Shown: positions 52,524 through 61,280 of the stretch, piece after piece
How the letters are laid out: the number at the start of each line of letters is the position of its first letter
Position numbering within the stretch: position 1 is the stretch's first letter
DNA from: CBDEFX01 sp965237635
Lineage (GTDB): Bacteria > Chloroflexota > Dehalococcoidia > Lucifugimonadales > CAUZJF01
Assembly (NCBI GenBank): GCA_965237635.1
Contig: CBDEFX010000002.1
Span: 992,001-1,056,000 of the forward strand
Length of the DNA: 64,000 nt
Reading direction: 5' to 3'
Notes under the pieces: generated by a model
Told to the model about the DNA's origin: nothing
Databases searched by the model: none
What the model saw: the letters and a program-made list of their open reading frames with translations, nothing else
Made by a program: the position numbers and the translations under genes

Positions 52524-53402
52524 GTGAGCAAATTCCGCGAAGCGGTAAACTCAGGCAGTTTCGTCGTCACCTGCGAGCTAAACCCTCCCAAAGGCACCGA
52601 TCTGGGCCGGCTTTACGAGAAAACGGACTTACTCAACAGGACGGTGACCGCGTTCAACATTACCGACTCTGCCGGCTCGAATATGACGATGGCGCCGATC
52701 GCGGTAGCTCATCTCTTGATGGATAGGGGCATCGAGCCGATACTTCAAATCACCGGTCGGGACAGGAACAAGATCGCGTTGCAGTCGGAGTTGCTGGCCG
52801 CGCACGCGCTGGACATCGACAACGTCCTTTGCATGAGCGGCGACCCGCCGGGGCGTGGCGACCACCCCGACGCCACGGCCGTCTCGGACCTCGATGCCAT
52901 CGGGCTCCTGCATGGCATCAAATCTCTACAGACCGGCAAAGACATCGCCGGCAACGACCTCAAAGGTGCGCCGTCTTTCTACCCGGGCGCTGTAGTCAAT
53001 CCGGGATCTAGCGATCTGGACAAAGAGGTCCAGCGCATGGAGGAAAAGATCGACGCGGGCGCCGTCTTCTTCCAGACTCAGGCGGTCTACGAACCTGAGG
53101 CGTTCGAGAAGTTTGCAGACCGAACCCAGCGATTCGGCGTGCCGGTCTTGGCGGGCCAGATCGTCCTCAAGTCGGGCAACATGGCGAGAAACCTGAACGC
53201 GAACCTGCCCGGCGTACACGTGCCGGACGAAATAATACGACAGATGGACGACGCCGAGGACCGGTCCCAGGCCAGCATCGAGATTTGTGCACGCCTCATC
53301 GAAGCGCTACGCCCAATGTGCGGTGGGGTTCATATAATGGCCATCGGCTGGGAGAACAGGATTCCCCAGATCCTCGAAGGGGCGGGTCTGTCGGAAGGCT
53401 AG
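52524..53402 (+). CDS. metF: Methylenetetrahydrofolate reductase
   Basis: 292 residues, GTG start. The flavin-dependent TIM barrel begins VVTCELNPPKGTDLGRLYEK, then FNITDSAGSNMTMAPIAVA and NVLCMSGDPPGRGDHPDAT; FFQTQAVYEPEAFEKF and GVPVLAGQIVLKSGNM mark the C-terminal half. It reduces methylene-THF to methyl-THF for methionine synthesis. This short type lacks the eukaryotic regulatory domain. Divergent from folD over a 149-bp shared promoter region. Confidence 0.93.
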   Translation: MSKFREAVNSGSFVVTCELNPPKGTDLGRLYEKTDLLNRTVTAFNITDSAGSNMTMAPIAVAHLLMDRGIEPILQITGRDRNKIALQSELLAAHALDIDNVLCMSGDPPGRGDHPDATAVSDLDAIGLLHGIKSLQTGKDIAGNDLKGAPSFYPGAVVNPGSSDLDKEVQRMEEKIDAGAVFFQTQAVYEPEAFEKFADRTQRFGVPVLAGQIVLKSGNMARNLNANLPGVHVPDEIIRQMDDAEDRSQASIEICARLIEALRPMCGGVHIMAIGWENRIPQILEGAGLSEG

Positions 53403-53489
53403 ACCTCTCACGCGTGGGCGGGGTGCTTCCTTATAGCGCTCCCTGGTCATTCGACACTCGGTCCCAGACCACCTGCCTGCAGCACAACC

Positions 53490-53654
53490 TTGATTCCCTC
53501 GTAAAAACCCGTTTTGAGGAAGTTCCAGAGATTTAGCACATCTGAGCGCTACCGTATGTTGGGGTAGTATACGGAACAGAGGCTGTATATTGTACCCAGG
53601 TGTGGGTACGTTTGTTCTAATTCGACCTACACAGACTTTTTGCGAGAGAATCAA
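53490..53654. mobile_element. MITE-like element, copy 2
   Basis: 165 bp, inverse orientation to copy 1, five substitutions. CC dinucleotides flank both ends. It ends 23 bases before the acpS start, so it may supply or disturb the promoter for acpS-nnr-menG. Confidence 0.8.
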
Positions 53655-53677
53655 CCTTATCTCCTCAAGGGAATAAA

Positions 53678-54070
53678 ATGCTGGTTAGTGGTGTCGATAT
53701 TATTGAGATACACCGCATCAGAGACGTAGCGGCGAAATACGGCCAGCGCTTCCTCCGACGTATCTACACCGAGGGAGAGATAGCCTACAGTCGAGGCCGC
53801 GCGCCTCAGCTTGCTAGCCGATTCGCCGCTAAAGAAGCCGTTATGAAGGCGCTCGGCACTGGGATTCGGGGCGTTAGCTGGCGGGATATCGAAGTCGTCA
53901 GGCAAAGGGGTCAGGCGCCAACAGTCCAGCTGCGGGGTGGTGCGCTCGCCCGAGCCGAACGAATGGGTATAGTCCACTTAGCGCTGTCGCTTTCTCACTC
54001 GGAGGAATACGCCGTAGCGTTTGTCGTGGGGGAGACCTCGTCGGACGACGGTGCTTGGCTCAAAGAGTAG
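53678..54070 (+). CDS. acpS: Holo-acyl-carrier-protein synthase
   Basis: 130 residues. AcpS transfers 4'-phosphopantetheine from CoA to acyl carrier protein. Signature: GVDIIEIHRIRDVAAKYG near the start, FLRRIYTEGEIAYS, ASRFAAKEAVMKALGTG and LSLSHSEEYAVAFVV. AAGGGA precedes the ATG. Six bases before nnr, an arrangement common in Gram-positive-type and Chloroflexota genomes. Confidence 0.95.
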   Translation: MLVSGVDIIEIHRIRDVAAKYGQRFLRRIYTEGEIAYSRGRAPQLASRFAAKEAVMKALGTGIRGVSWRDIEVVRQRGQAPTVQLRGGALARAERMGIVHLALSLSHSEEYAVAFVVGETSSDDGAWLKE

Positions 54071-54076
54071 TAGTCG

Positions 54077-55630
54077 ATGAAGATAGTAACCTCCGAGCAG
54101 ATGCGCCAGATCGAGGAGCGCTCGCAGCAGGCGGGGGTGTCGACCGACGCACTCATGGAGAACGCCGGCCTCGCGATGGCAAGGCGCGTCCGGCAACACC
54201 TGGGCCTCGTCACCGGCACCCCCGTGGTCGTGCTGATTGGCCCGGGAAACAACGGAGGCGACGGACTGGTGGCGGCGCGGCATCTTCACGACTGGGGAGC
54301 GCACCTCACCATATACCTCTGTACCGACCGACCGGCCAGAGACCCCAAGCTGGCCATACTGCGTGAGCACGCGGAGGATATCCACCTCATCTCGGCGGAT
54401 GGTGGTCTCGCTCGCCTCAGAAAGTCTCTCAACGGGGCTCATATGGCCGTCGACGCCGTGCTCGGCACCGGGCAGTCTCGGCCCATTGAGGGGACGATAA
54501 GAGAGGCGCTACTCGAACTGGCAGCCGCGAAGGCCAGACGGCCGGAGCTCCGCGTCCTCGCCCTGGACCTACCGTCCGGACTTAACGCCGATACCGGAGA
54601 CGTTGACCCAACGTCCCCGGCCGCCGACATCACGGTGACACTGGGCCGCCCTAAAGTAGGTCTTTATGTCTTCCCTGGGGCTGAGCACGCTGGGCAGGTA
54701 GAGGTCGTGGGCATAGGTTTGCCCACCGGCCTCGACAGCGGCGTCGGACTTGAGCTGATGACCAACTCACGGGCCGCATCACTGCTCCCAGCGCGGCCGT
54801 TCTCCGCCCACAAGGGCACCTTTGGACGAACGCTCGTGGTGGCAGGTTCAAGAGACTACGTGGGTGCCGCTTACCTCGCGGCAACCGCCGCTGCGCGCTC
54901 AGGGGCCGGTCTGGTGACCCTGGCGGTCCCCGAGAGCATCCACTCTGCGGTCGCCGCAAAGGCGACCGAGCCGACCTACCTCTCCCTCCCCGAGTCCCCT
55001 TCCGGTGGGCTTTCACCCGACGCGGCTGACATGGTCCTCCAAAGATTGTCGGAGTATGACTCACTTCTCGTGGGCTGCGGACTTGGACAGGCCCCTACGA
55101 CCGGGGAGTTCCTGGAGCAACTTCTGTACTCAGACGCGTCCCTACCACCGACTGTCGTCGATGCTGATGGTCTGAACCTCCTTTCGCGGGACCCAGGCTG
55201 GTGGCAAAAGCTCCGGTCGCACGCGATAGTAACGCCTCACCCTGGGGAGATGGGGCGACTCACCGGCTTATCCACTGAACAGGTGCAACAAGACCGGATC
55301 CGAAAAGCTACCGAGTCGGCAACTACGTGGGACAAGGTCGTGGTCCTAAAGGGAGCATACAGTGTGGTAGCCCTTCCCTCCGGACAGGCCATGCTGAGCC
55401 CATTCGCGAACCCGGGGCTCGCCTCCGCGGGTACCGGCGACGTCCTGGCGGGGACCATTGCAGGGTTGCTTGCGCAGGGCCTAAGTCTGGAAGACGCCGC
55501 CGCGCTGGGCGTGTTTGTCCACGGCAGGGCCGGCGAAAAGGTTAGAGAAGATCTAGGCGACACCGGTATGCTCGCCAGCGACCTGCTGCCTGCTCTACCA
55601 AGAACGATCAAAGAGCTGAAAACAGGGTAG
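54077..55630 (+). CDS. nnr: Bifunctional NAD(P)H-hydrate epimerase/dehydratase
   Basis: 517 residues. The N-terminal YjeF domain (epimerase) has GPGNNGGDGLVAARHLHDWG and DAVLGTGQSRPIEG; the C-terminal ribokinase-like ADP-dependent dehydratase has HKGTFGRTLVVAGSRDYVGA, PTVVDADGLNLLSRDP, ATITPHPGEMGRL-like IVTPHPGEMGRLTGLS and SAGTGDVLAGTIAGLLAQG. It repairs damaged, hydrated NADH and NADPH. Both domains are complete. Confidence 0.96.
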   Translation: MKIVTSEQMRQIEERSQQAGVSTDALMENAGLAMARRVRQHLGLVTGTPVVVLIGPGNNGGDGLVAARHLHDWGAHLTIYLCTDRPARDPKLAILREHAEDIHLISADGGLARLRKSLNGAHMAVDAVLGTGQSRPIEGTIREALLELAAAKARRPELRVLALDLPSGLNADTGDVDPTSPAADITVTLGRPKVGLYVFPGAEHAGQVEVVGIGLPTGLDSGVGLELMTNSRAASLLPARPFSAHKGTFGRTLVVAGSRDYVGAAYLAATAAARSGAGLVTLAVPESIHSAVAAKATEPTYLSLPESPSGGLSPDAADMVLQRLSEYDSLLVGCGLGQAPTTGEFLEQLLYSDASLPPTVVDADGLNLLSRDPGWWQKLRSHAIVTPHPGEMGRLTGLSTEQVQQDRIRKATESATTWDKVVVLKGAYSVVALPSGQAMLSPFANPGLASAGTGDVLAGTIAGLLAQGLSLEDAAALGVFVHGRAGEKVREDLGDTGMLASDLLPALPRTIKELKTG

Positions 55631-55700
55631 GGGGTACAGGGTACGGGGTTTAGGGTCCCACACCCCCTACCCCGTACCCCGAACCCCGTATCCCGCACCC
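55625..55700. repeat. G-run/C-run inverted repeat between nnr and menG
   Basis: GGGGGTACAGGGTACGGGG then TTTAGGG form four spaced G-runs (55625-55655), mirrored by CCCCCTACCCCGTACCCC then GAACCCC (55663-55687). Can form one long hairpin or a G-quadruplex on either strand. Confidence 0.75.
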
Positions 55701-55706
55701 AAAGCC

Positions 55707-56423
55707 ATGGCCCACCTGACAGGAGAGGAACGTGCGCGGTACGTGGCGAAGATGTTCGCCCGTATCTCCGAGCGCTATGATCTGCTGAACACGGTCATGA
55801 CGGCTGGCCGCCACCATGCCTGGCGTCGCCTGGCCGCAGAGGTGGCCGTCGACGGCACGACCGGGCGGGCGCTGGACGTGGCGACCGGCACCGGTGACTT
55901 TGCGCTGGCGGTCGCTCATGCATCTTCCGTCGACCACGTCGTAGGCCTTGATTTTACTCAAGAGATGCTGCTGGTGGCCGCGCGCAAGGCGAGCGTGGAC
56001 GGCCTAGCGGACCGCGTGAGCTACGTGCTCGGCGACGCGCACAATCTCCCTTTTCCCGACGACCACTTTGCCTGCGCCACCGTCGGCTTTGGCATTCGCA
56101 ACTTCATCGATGTGCCTAGGGCGCTGCGTGAGCTGACGCGAGTGGTAAGAGCAGGCGGACGTATCGTACTGCTGGAGATAGTCCGGCAAGAGGGTTTCGG
56201 CCCGATAAGCCGGCTGTTTCCCCTCTACTTCAGGTATGTTACGCCGTGGCTGGGGGCCATCTTCGCCGGCGAAAGGGAGGCGTATACCTACCTACCAGAG
56301 TCAGTCCAGGGATTCCTGACGGCTGGGGAACTGGCCAGGACGATGGAGGAGGCTGGCCTCCGCAACGTGGCCGTCCGAAAGCTGGCGCTCGGCACTGTCG
56401 CTATCGTCACGGGGGAGAAATGA
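55707..56423 (+). CDS. menG: Demethylmenaquinone methyltransferase
   Basis: 238 residues of the UbiE/MenG type. ARISERYDLLNTVMTAGRHH and WRR mark the N-terminal helix; the S-adenosylmethionine site is ALDVATGTGDFALAVA; VGFGIRNFIDVPRALRE and ILEIVRQ-like VLLEIVRQEGFGPIS follow. It methylates demethylmenaquinone, consistent with a menaquinone-based respiratory chain. Ubiquinone is not expected in this lineage, so menG is preferred over ubiE. Confidence 0.93.
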   Translation: MAHLTGEERARYVAKMFARISERYDLLNTVMTAGRHHAWRRLAAEVAVDGTTGRALDVATGTGDFALAVAHASSVDHVVGLDFTQEMLLVAARKASVDGLADRVSYVLGDAHNLPFPDDHFACATVGFGIRNFIDVPRALRELTRVVRAGGRIVLLEIVRQEGFGPISRLFPLYFRYVTPWLGAIFAGEREAYTYLPESVQGFLTAGELARTMEEAGLRNVAVRKLALGTVAIVTGEK

Positions 56424-56727
56424 ACGGAATTGCGAAGCCCTCATATCATTGACAGCCGATCTATCGGGCCGTAGAGACGCCCCGCTGGGGCGTCTCAAAA
56501 GTCCCTTCTCCCCTTGCGGGAGAAGACTAGGATGAGGGGTCTTGACGGAAAGGCGACACCAGCTGTCACTAGATGACCGTTTCCGGCGATTTGCCGGATC
56601 ACCCTCACCTTAATCCTCTCCCTTCAAGGGAGAGGAAAGAGGCGACCCGTTTGCGAGAGCAGTTCTTAGACGCCCCGCTGGGGCGTCTCGGCCTTGTCGT
56701 ACGCCGTTGTGCCGTCCAGGTCTTCGG
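56424..56727. other. Intergenic cluster of hairpin repeats, 304 bp
   Basis: Two type-B hairpins (56473-56496 and 56667-56689), a CCCTTCTCCCC/GGGAGAAG element (56501-56530) and a type-D repeat (56599-56650, CACCCTCACCTTAATCCTC then CTTCAAGGGAGAGG). No gene. Confidence 0.65.
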
Positions 56728-57113
56728 CTACTTGAAGCTCTTTTCGCCCGCGCGAATCGGCACCTTAAGCCGGTTCTCGAATGGCGTTAGCGGACAGCTC
56801 CACTGCTCGTTGTACGCGCAATACGGGTTGTAGGCGTAGTTGAAGTCCAGGACTACCTTATCCCCCCATGAAGCTCGTGAATCTCCAGATAACGACCGCT
56901 GGGGTATGTCTCGTCTCCACTGGTCGCGTCGGCAAATGGTAAAAAGAACTCGCCGCCGCTGGTGTCCTTGAATACCGTCAGCTCCGCGGGCTCGCCATCG
57001 ACCTGGAAGGCGACCTTTCCCCAACGCACATATGAGGCTACGTCTCCAGTGCTCGTCTGCATCTCGATAGCCTCGTCTGTATCAAAAGTGCCCACCTCCA
57101 GCTCGAGCCTTAA

Positions 57114-58832
57114 CCCGAATCCACCGAAGGACACCGATGGACGGCGTGAGGAAAGCGGAAGGGGGGTGAGGGAGCTACAGGGGAAATAGCCTGGGTTCCA
57201 TTTGGGGTAGGGAGGTCGGCGGACGGTCTTCATCGCCGCACAGGGGCCCCTATGGCCGTCTGCGGGAGCTGCGATGCGCGGGATGGCGAGAGAATACGCA
57301 GCAGGGAACTCTCTCGGACCGGGCTGGCACGAGTCTGCGGGGATCTTCGGTTGTCCGGTGGGTGGGTCGGTCGCCGACGGTGCCGTCAGGCCGGGAGTGG
57401 AATGGCTCGCAGCCGGGCCAAGGCGCGGCTGAACTTCTCAGCCCAAGGCCAGCGATCCGGAAGATGCAGGGTCAACCGGCGTGCCGAGCGGGTGAGCCGT
57501 CCGGCCAGGGAGAAGAACCGCCGCCGGAGGGTTTTGGTGGTGGCTATCCGCTCTCCCAGACCGATCCGCGCCGTCCAGCGGGCCAGGTTGTGGGCCATCG
57601 TCTGGACGGCCAGCCAGGCGCCGTTGGCGGCGAAGCGGCCCGAGGGGAGATGGTTCAGCCCGACGCCGTACTTGAGGTCGCGTATGGTATTCTCGATCTC
57701 GGCGTGGCGGCGATGGTCAGCCTCCAGTTCGAGCAACTCCCCGTCTCGGTCGGTGATGAAGCCATGATAGCTGTATTTGGCGAAGAGGGCCAGTTGGGAA
57801 CCGGGCGTCGGCTTCACCCGCCGGACGATGAGCCGTACCGGCGCGGCGTCCGCCTCGGCCTGGAAGGGGGTGCAGGTGGTCTCGGCCACATCGGCGGCAC
57901 CGTCCATCCAGTAAGGAATCGGCGTCCAGGCATCTTCGGGTATCGCCTCGATGAGATTGTGCAGGCTTTTGTGCTGGCGGATGGTGATGGAGAAGCGGAC
58001 ATCCATCTTGCGGCAGACGGATACCACGCCATGAGTGTAGAACCCGCTGTCGGCCCGTAGCGTGAGTCGTCCGTTGGCCCCGGCGTAGCGCACCCGTCCC
58101 ACCGTCTCCCGCAGGAAGTGGGCGGCGCCGCGGGCGGTGTTGGCCCGGCCCTCGCGCAGCCGGGACATCAGCACGTCTCCGGTGCCGGCGGCGATGGCCA
58201 GCAGCGGGTGGTAGCCCCGCTTGCCGGTATAGCCGTGGTGGCGGGCGCCCTCCTTGGCCAGTCCGTAGGTCTCGCAGATGGTGGAGTCCAGGTCAATGGT
58301 CAGGGGCCCGTCGCCGGGTCCCGCCCCGGCCTGCCAAGCCCGGGCCAGCAACTCGCGGCTCACCCGGTCGAGTTGACGGACGTGGCCCCACCGGAAGCTG
58401 CGCAGGAAGGTGCCCAGGGTGGATGGCGCCTTGACCGTGCCGCCCAGGGTGCAGGCCGTCCCCCCGGTGCGCAACACATCGGCGTCGTCAATGCAGTCGC
58501 CCCCAGCCAGCGCAGACGCCACCAGCGTCATCATCTTGTCGCTCGTGTTCGCCCGCCCCGGGGCATCGCCCAGGTCGAGGCGCTGCCGGACGAGTTCGGG
58601 CAGGCCGAGGTGCCGCGCCAGGGTGGCCGGAAGGAGCAGCCCGGCATTGGCCACCAAGCGGCGGTCGTCGAAGGTGATTTGGATCCGGTCGGGGTGGTTG
58701 CGTGGCAGCATCTACTGGGTGCTCCTTTTCCGGGGTCGTTTTTTTGCTACAAAACCATTATCCCAGAAGCACAGGAGCGCCTTCTTGCCGCCTCAGGACG
58801 CTAACCCGACGCCCTCCTTCGGTGGATTCGGG
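57114..58832 (-). mobile_element. IS1380-family insertion sequence, copy 3
   Basis: 1719 bp, same ends as copies 1 and 2; 5-bp target duplication CTTAA at 57109-57113 and 58833-58837. Inserted in the DUF1684 gene in the same orientation. Confidence 0.95.
57386..58711 (-). CDS. IS1380-family transposase, copy 3
   Basis: 441 residues, intact, one recognised difference from copy 1 (Asp to Asn in the segment GANGRLTLRADSGFY). DDE residues as in copy 1. Probably able to supply transposase in trans to the defective copy 2. Confidence 0.95.
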   Translation of the reverse strand: MLPRNHPDRIQITFDDRRLVANAGLLLPATLARHLGLPELVRQRLDLGDAPGRANTSDKMMTLVASALAGGDCIDDADVLRTGGTACTLGGTVKAPSTLGTFLRSFRWGHVRQLDRVSRELLARAWQAGAGPGDGPLTIDLDSTICETYGLAKEGARHHGYTGKRGYHPLLAIAAGTGDVLMSRLREGRANTARGAAHFLRETVGRVRYAGANGRLTLRADSGFYTHGVVSVCRKMDVRFSITIRQHKSLHNLIEAIPEDAWTPIPYWMDGAADVAETTCTPFQAEADAAPVRLIVRRVKPTPGSQLALFAKYSYHGFITDRDGELLELEADHRRHAEIENTIRDLKYGVGLNHLPSGRFAANGAWLAVQTMAHNLARWTARIGLGERIATTKTLRRRFFSLAGRLTRSARRLTLHLPDRWPWAEKFSRALARLRAIPLPA

Positions 58833-59053
58833 CTTAACGCGGAGTTCTCATCGTAGTATGAGAGTCCGGAAAAGCTGCGCTGCTGTTCATCCGTCAGGGG
58901 AGAATGGTGGTCGCGGGTCAGGAAGTCGTCCTTCGACCGGCGGAAATCGGTGAGCTCTGACATCGTGCACTCCTGAACAGCCTTCTATAGGTACGATGCG
59001 AGGTGCTCGTGAGGGGTTCACACGCTCGCGGTCGCCCCTTCGCTACTGAACGG

Positions 59054-60538
59054 CTACTTGCTGCGCAGCTGAGGGAAAAGCACCACCTCTCGAATGGAGC
59101 GCTTCCCGGTAAAGAGCATTACTAGGCGGTCTATGCCCACGCCAAGGCCTCCCGTTGGAGGCATCCCATGCTCCATCGCCACAAGGAAGTCCTCGTCCAG
59201 TCGGTCCATGTCCTCTCCCTGGAACTGGGCGTGTAGCTCCTCCTGCTGTTCGAGGCGGTTTCGCTGGTCGATCGGATCGTTGAGCTCGCTGAAGGCGTTG
59301 CAGATCTCCATCCCGCCTACGAACCCCTCAAACCGCTCGACCAGACGAGGCTCCTCGCCTTTTTTCTTGGCGAGAGGCGACATCTCGACAGGGTAATCGA
59401 CGAGAAACGTGGGCTGTATCAAGTGAGGTTCCACCGCTGTTGACAGCAGCTTGTCCATCAGGCCGCCCCAGCTCACCTGCCGCCCCTCATCGAGACCTAC
59501 CCTCTTCATCTCAGTGCGCAGAGACTCGATATCGCTGTACTCCAGGAAGTCTATGCCGGTCTGTCGCTTGATCTCCTCGCGTAAGCTCAGCCTCTGCCAG
59601 GGAGGGGTCAAGTCTATCGACTCTCCGTCGAGCTCAATCTTTGTAGAGCCCAGCACTTCCTGCGCCAGGGTGGACACCATCTCCTCTACGAGGGACATCA
59701 CGGCTTCGTAGTCGGCGAAGGCTTCATAGCTTTCCATCATCGTGAATTCGGGATTGTGAGTGAGGTCTATGCCTTCGTTGCGAAAGGTCCTGCCTACTTC
59801 GTAGACCTTCTCAAGTCCGCCGACGATGAGCCTCTTCAGGTAAAGCTCGGTGGCAATCCGAAGGTATAGGTCCCGGTCCAACGAGCTGTAGTGTGTAGTG
59901 AACGGCTGAGCGGTGCCACCGGCGGCAATCGGTACTAGCACGGGTGTCTCGACCTCCATAAACCCGCGGCCGTCCATGAAGCGACGGAGCGCGCTCACGA
60001 TACGGCTTCGCATCATGGCGACATCTCGCGCATCCTGGCTGGCTATGAGGTCCAGGTACCGCTGCCGATAGCGTGTCTCGACGTCCGCCAAGCCGTGCCA
60101 CTTTTCGGGGAGGGGCCGCAGGGATTTAGAGAGAAGAGTCCAACTTCGCGCTTCGAGGGTGATCTCGCTGGTCTTGGTGCGGAACAGAGGCCCGCGGGCG
60201 CCGAGCCAGTCGCCGATATCCAGGTCTTTGACGGCCTCGTAGGAGTCCTGCAAAAGGTTGCCGCGCAGCAGCACCTGGATCCGACCGTGGCCGTCCAGCA
60301 GGTCGACAAAGCTCGCCTTGCCCATCCGGCGGAAGCCGACGATGCGCCCGGCTACGGAAATCTCAGAGGTGCGCCCGTCCTGGCCGAGGCGTTTCTCCTC
60401 AGACTCCAGGTACGAGACAGCTTCGGCATTGGTGTGGGTCCGCTCGAAACGAGGGGGGTATGGATCAATGCCCCTTGCTCGCAGATTGTGAAGCTTCTCG
60501 AGGCGGACCTTGAGCAGCGGGTTCTCTGCTTCCGGCAC
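59054..60538 (-). CDS. lysS: Lysine-tRNA ligase, class II
   Basis: 494 residues. The OB-fold anticodon domain (SVAGRIVGFRRMGKASFVDL) is followed by the class II core with motif 1 (SALRRFMDGRGFMEVETPVL), motif 2 (EVGRTFRNEGIDLTHNPEFT) and motif 3 (GLGVGIDRLVMLF). The tail VLFPQLRSK is usual. It lies 28 bases after greA on the same strand, the widespread greA-lysS arrangement. Confidence 0.97.
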   Translation of the reverse strand: MPEAENPLLKVRLEKLHNLRARGIDPYPPRFERTHTNAEAVSYLESEEKRLGQDGRTSEISVAGRIVGFRRMGKASFVDLLDGHGRIQVLLRGNLLQDSYEAVKDLDIGDWLGARGPLFRTKTSEITLEARSWTLLSKSLRPLPEKWHGLADVETRYRQRYLDLIASQDARDVAMMRSRIVSALRRFMDGRGFMEVETPVLVPIAAGGTAQPFTTHYSSLDRDLYLRIATELYLKRLIVGGLEKVYEVGRTFRNEGIDLTHNPEFTMMESYEAFADYEAVMSLVEEMVSTLAQEVLGSTKIELDGESIDLTPPWQRLSLREEIKRQTGIDFLEYSDIESLRTEMKRVGLDEGRQVSWGGLMDKLLSTAVEPHLIQPTFLVDYPVEMSPLAKKKGEEPRLVERFEGFVGGMEICNAFSELNDPIDQRNRLEQQEELHAQFQGEDMDRLDEDFLVAMEHGMPPTGGLGVGIDRLVMLFTGKRSIREVVLFPQLRSK

Positions 60539-60566
60539 AGTGTTGGCAGCCTCCCGGCCGCGGACC

Positions 60567-61037
60567 TCATTTGATCTTCTTGATGGTCAGGTTCACGACG
60601 CCCGAAGGCGTTTCCACGTCGATAGTATCGCCGACCTTGCGACCCATAAGAGCAGACCCCACTGGAGACTTGAGGGATATCTTGCCCTCGAGAGGGGCGG
60701 CCTCAGCGCTTCCCACCACCTTGTAAAGCTTCTTAGTCCCGCCGTCTGTCACGACGGTAACTGATGAGCCGAACTGAACGGCCCCCTTTGAGCTCTTGGC
60801 CTTGGACGCTACAACTGCATTGGATAGGATATTCTCAAGATCAGAGATTCGCCCTTCGACGAAGGCCTGCTCGTTCTTGGCCTCTTCGTACTCAGCGTTG
60901 TCTACGGTGCCGCCGGTCTCGCTCGCCTTGTGGATCTGCGAGGCTACCTCTTTGCGGCGGACCGTCATCAAGTGGTCCAATTCCTTTTCGAGGTTCTCTT
61001 GGCCTTCTGAGGTTAAATAGACTTCCCTTTGCGCCAT
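60567..61037 (-). CDS. greA: Transcription elongation factor GreA
   Basis: 156 residues from ATG 61037 (GGCAGAGG upstream). N-terminal coiled coil with the active tip NAEYEEAKNEQAFVEGRISD and an FKBP-like C-terminal domain (SPVGSALMGRKVGDTIDV). It stimulates RNA cleavage by backtracked RNA polymerase. The coiled-coil tip acidic residues are present. Confidence 0.96.
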   Translation of the reverse strand: MAQREVYLTSEGQENLEKELDHLMTVRRKEVASQIHKASETGGTVDNAEYEEAKNEQAFVEGRISDLENILSNAVVASKAKSSKGAVQFGSSVTVVTDGGTKKLYKVVGSAEAAPLEGKISLKSPVGSALMGRKVGDTIDVETPSGVVNLTIKKIK

Positions 61038-61108
61038 CCTCTGCCCCCAATACCGAAAAAGCTGAGAGGCCACCGCCACTCGGTAGCTCAAGTCTCAGCC
61101 TACGATAC

Positions 61109-61137
61109 ATTGTAGCCTCCGTAAGAGGATTTGTAAA
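61109..61137 (-). promoter_or_regulatory. Candidate greA-lysS promoter
   Basis: On the minus strand TTTACA (61132-61137), a 17-base spacer, TACAAT (61109-61114). Transcription would start about 65 bases ahead of the greA ATG. Confidence 0.6.
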
Positions 61138-61280
61138 TCTCTAGGGCTTCCTGGCATCCTCCGTACGGTAGTTTTGTACAAAGGCTAACTCTTTTCCTAA
61201 AAAAGTGGACAAAGCTCTGCTTTAACTGGGCGAGTAGCTCATGCTACGATTCCGTCTGGATTGGCGGTGGGCAGACGCTG

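Larger units (their letters stand above)
56728..58964 (-). pseudogene. DUF1684 protein gene interrupted by IS1380 copy 3 and frameshifted
   Basis: N-terminal part 58833-58964 (ATG with CAGGAG upstream): SELTDFRRSKDDFLTRDHHS, PLTDEQQRSFSGLSYYDENS. The IS follows. Removing it and one TTAAG copy continues in frame as ALRLELEVGTFDTDEAI. Near 56868 a run of six G needs a seventh to go from YLEIHELHGG to DKVVLDFNYAYNPYCAYNEQ, the DUF1684 C-terminal signature (Y-N-P-C/Y-C-A-Y). So there is an IS insertion plus a one-base loss. DUF1684 function is unknown. Confidence 0.88.

Noticed and set aside
23548..58832. Composite transposon bounded by IS1380 copies
   Set aside because: Each copy has its own different 5-bp target duplication, so they inserted separately.
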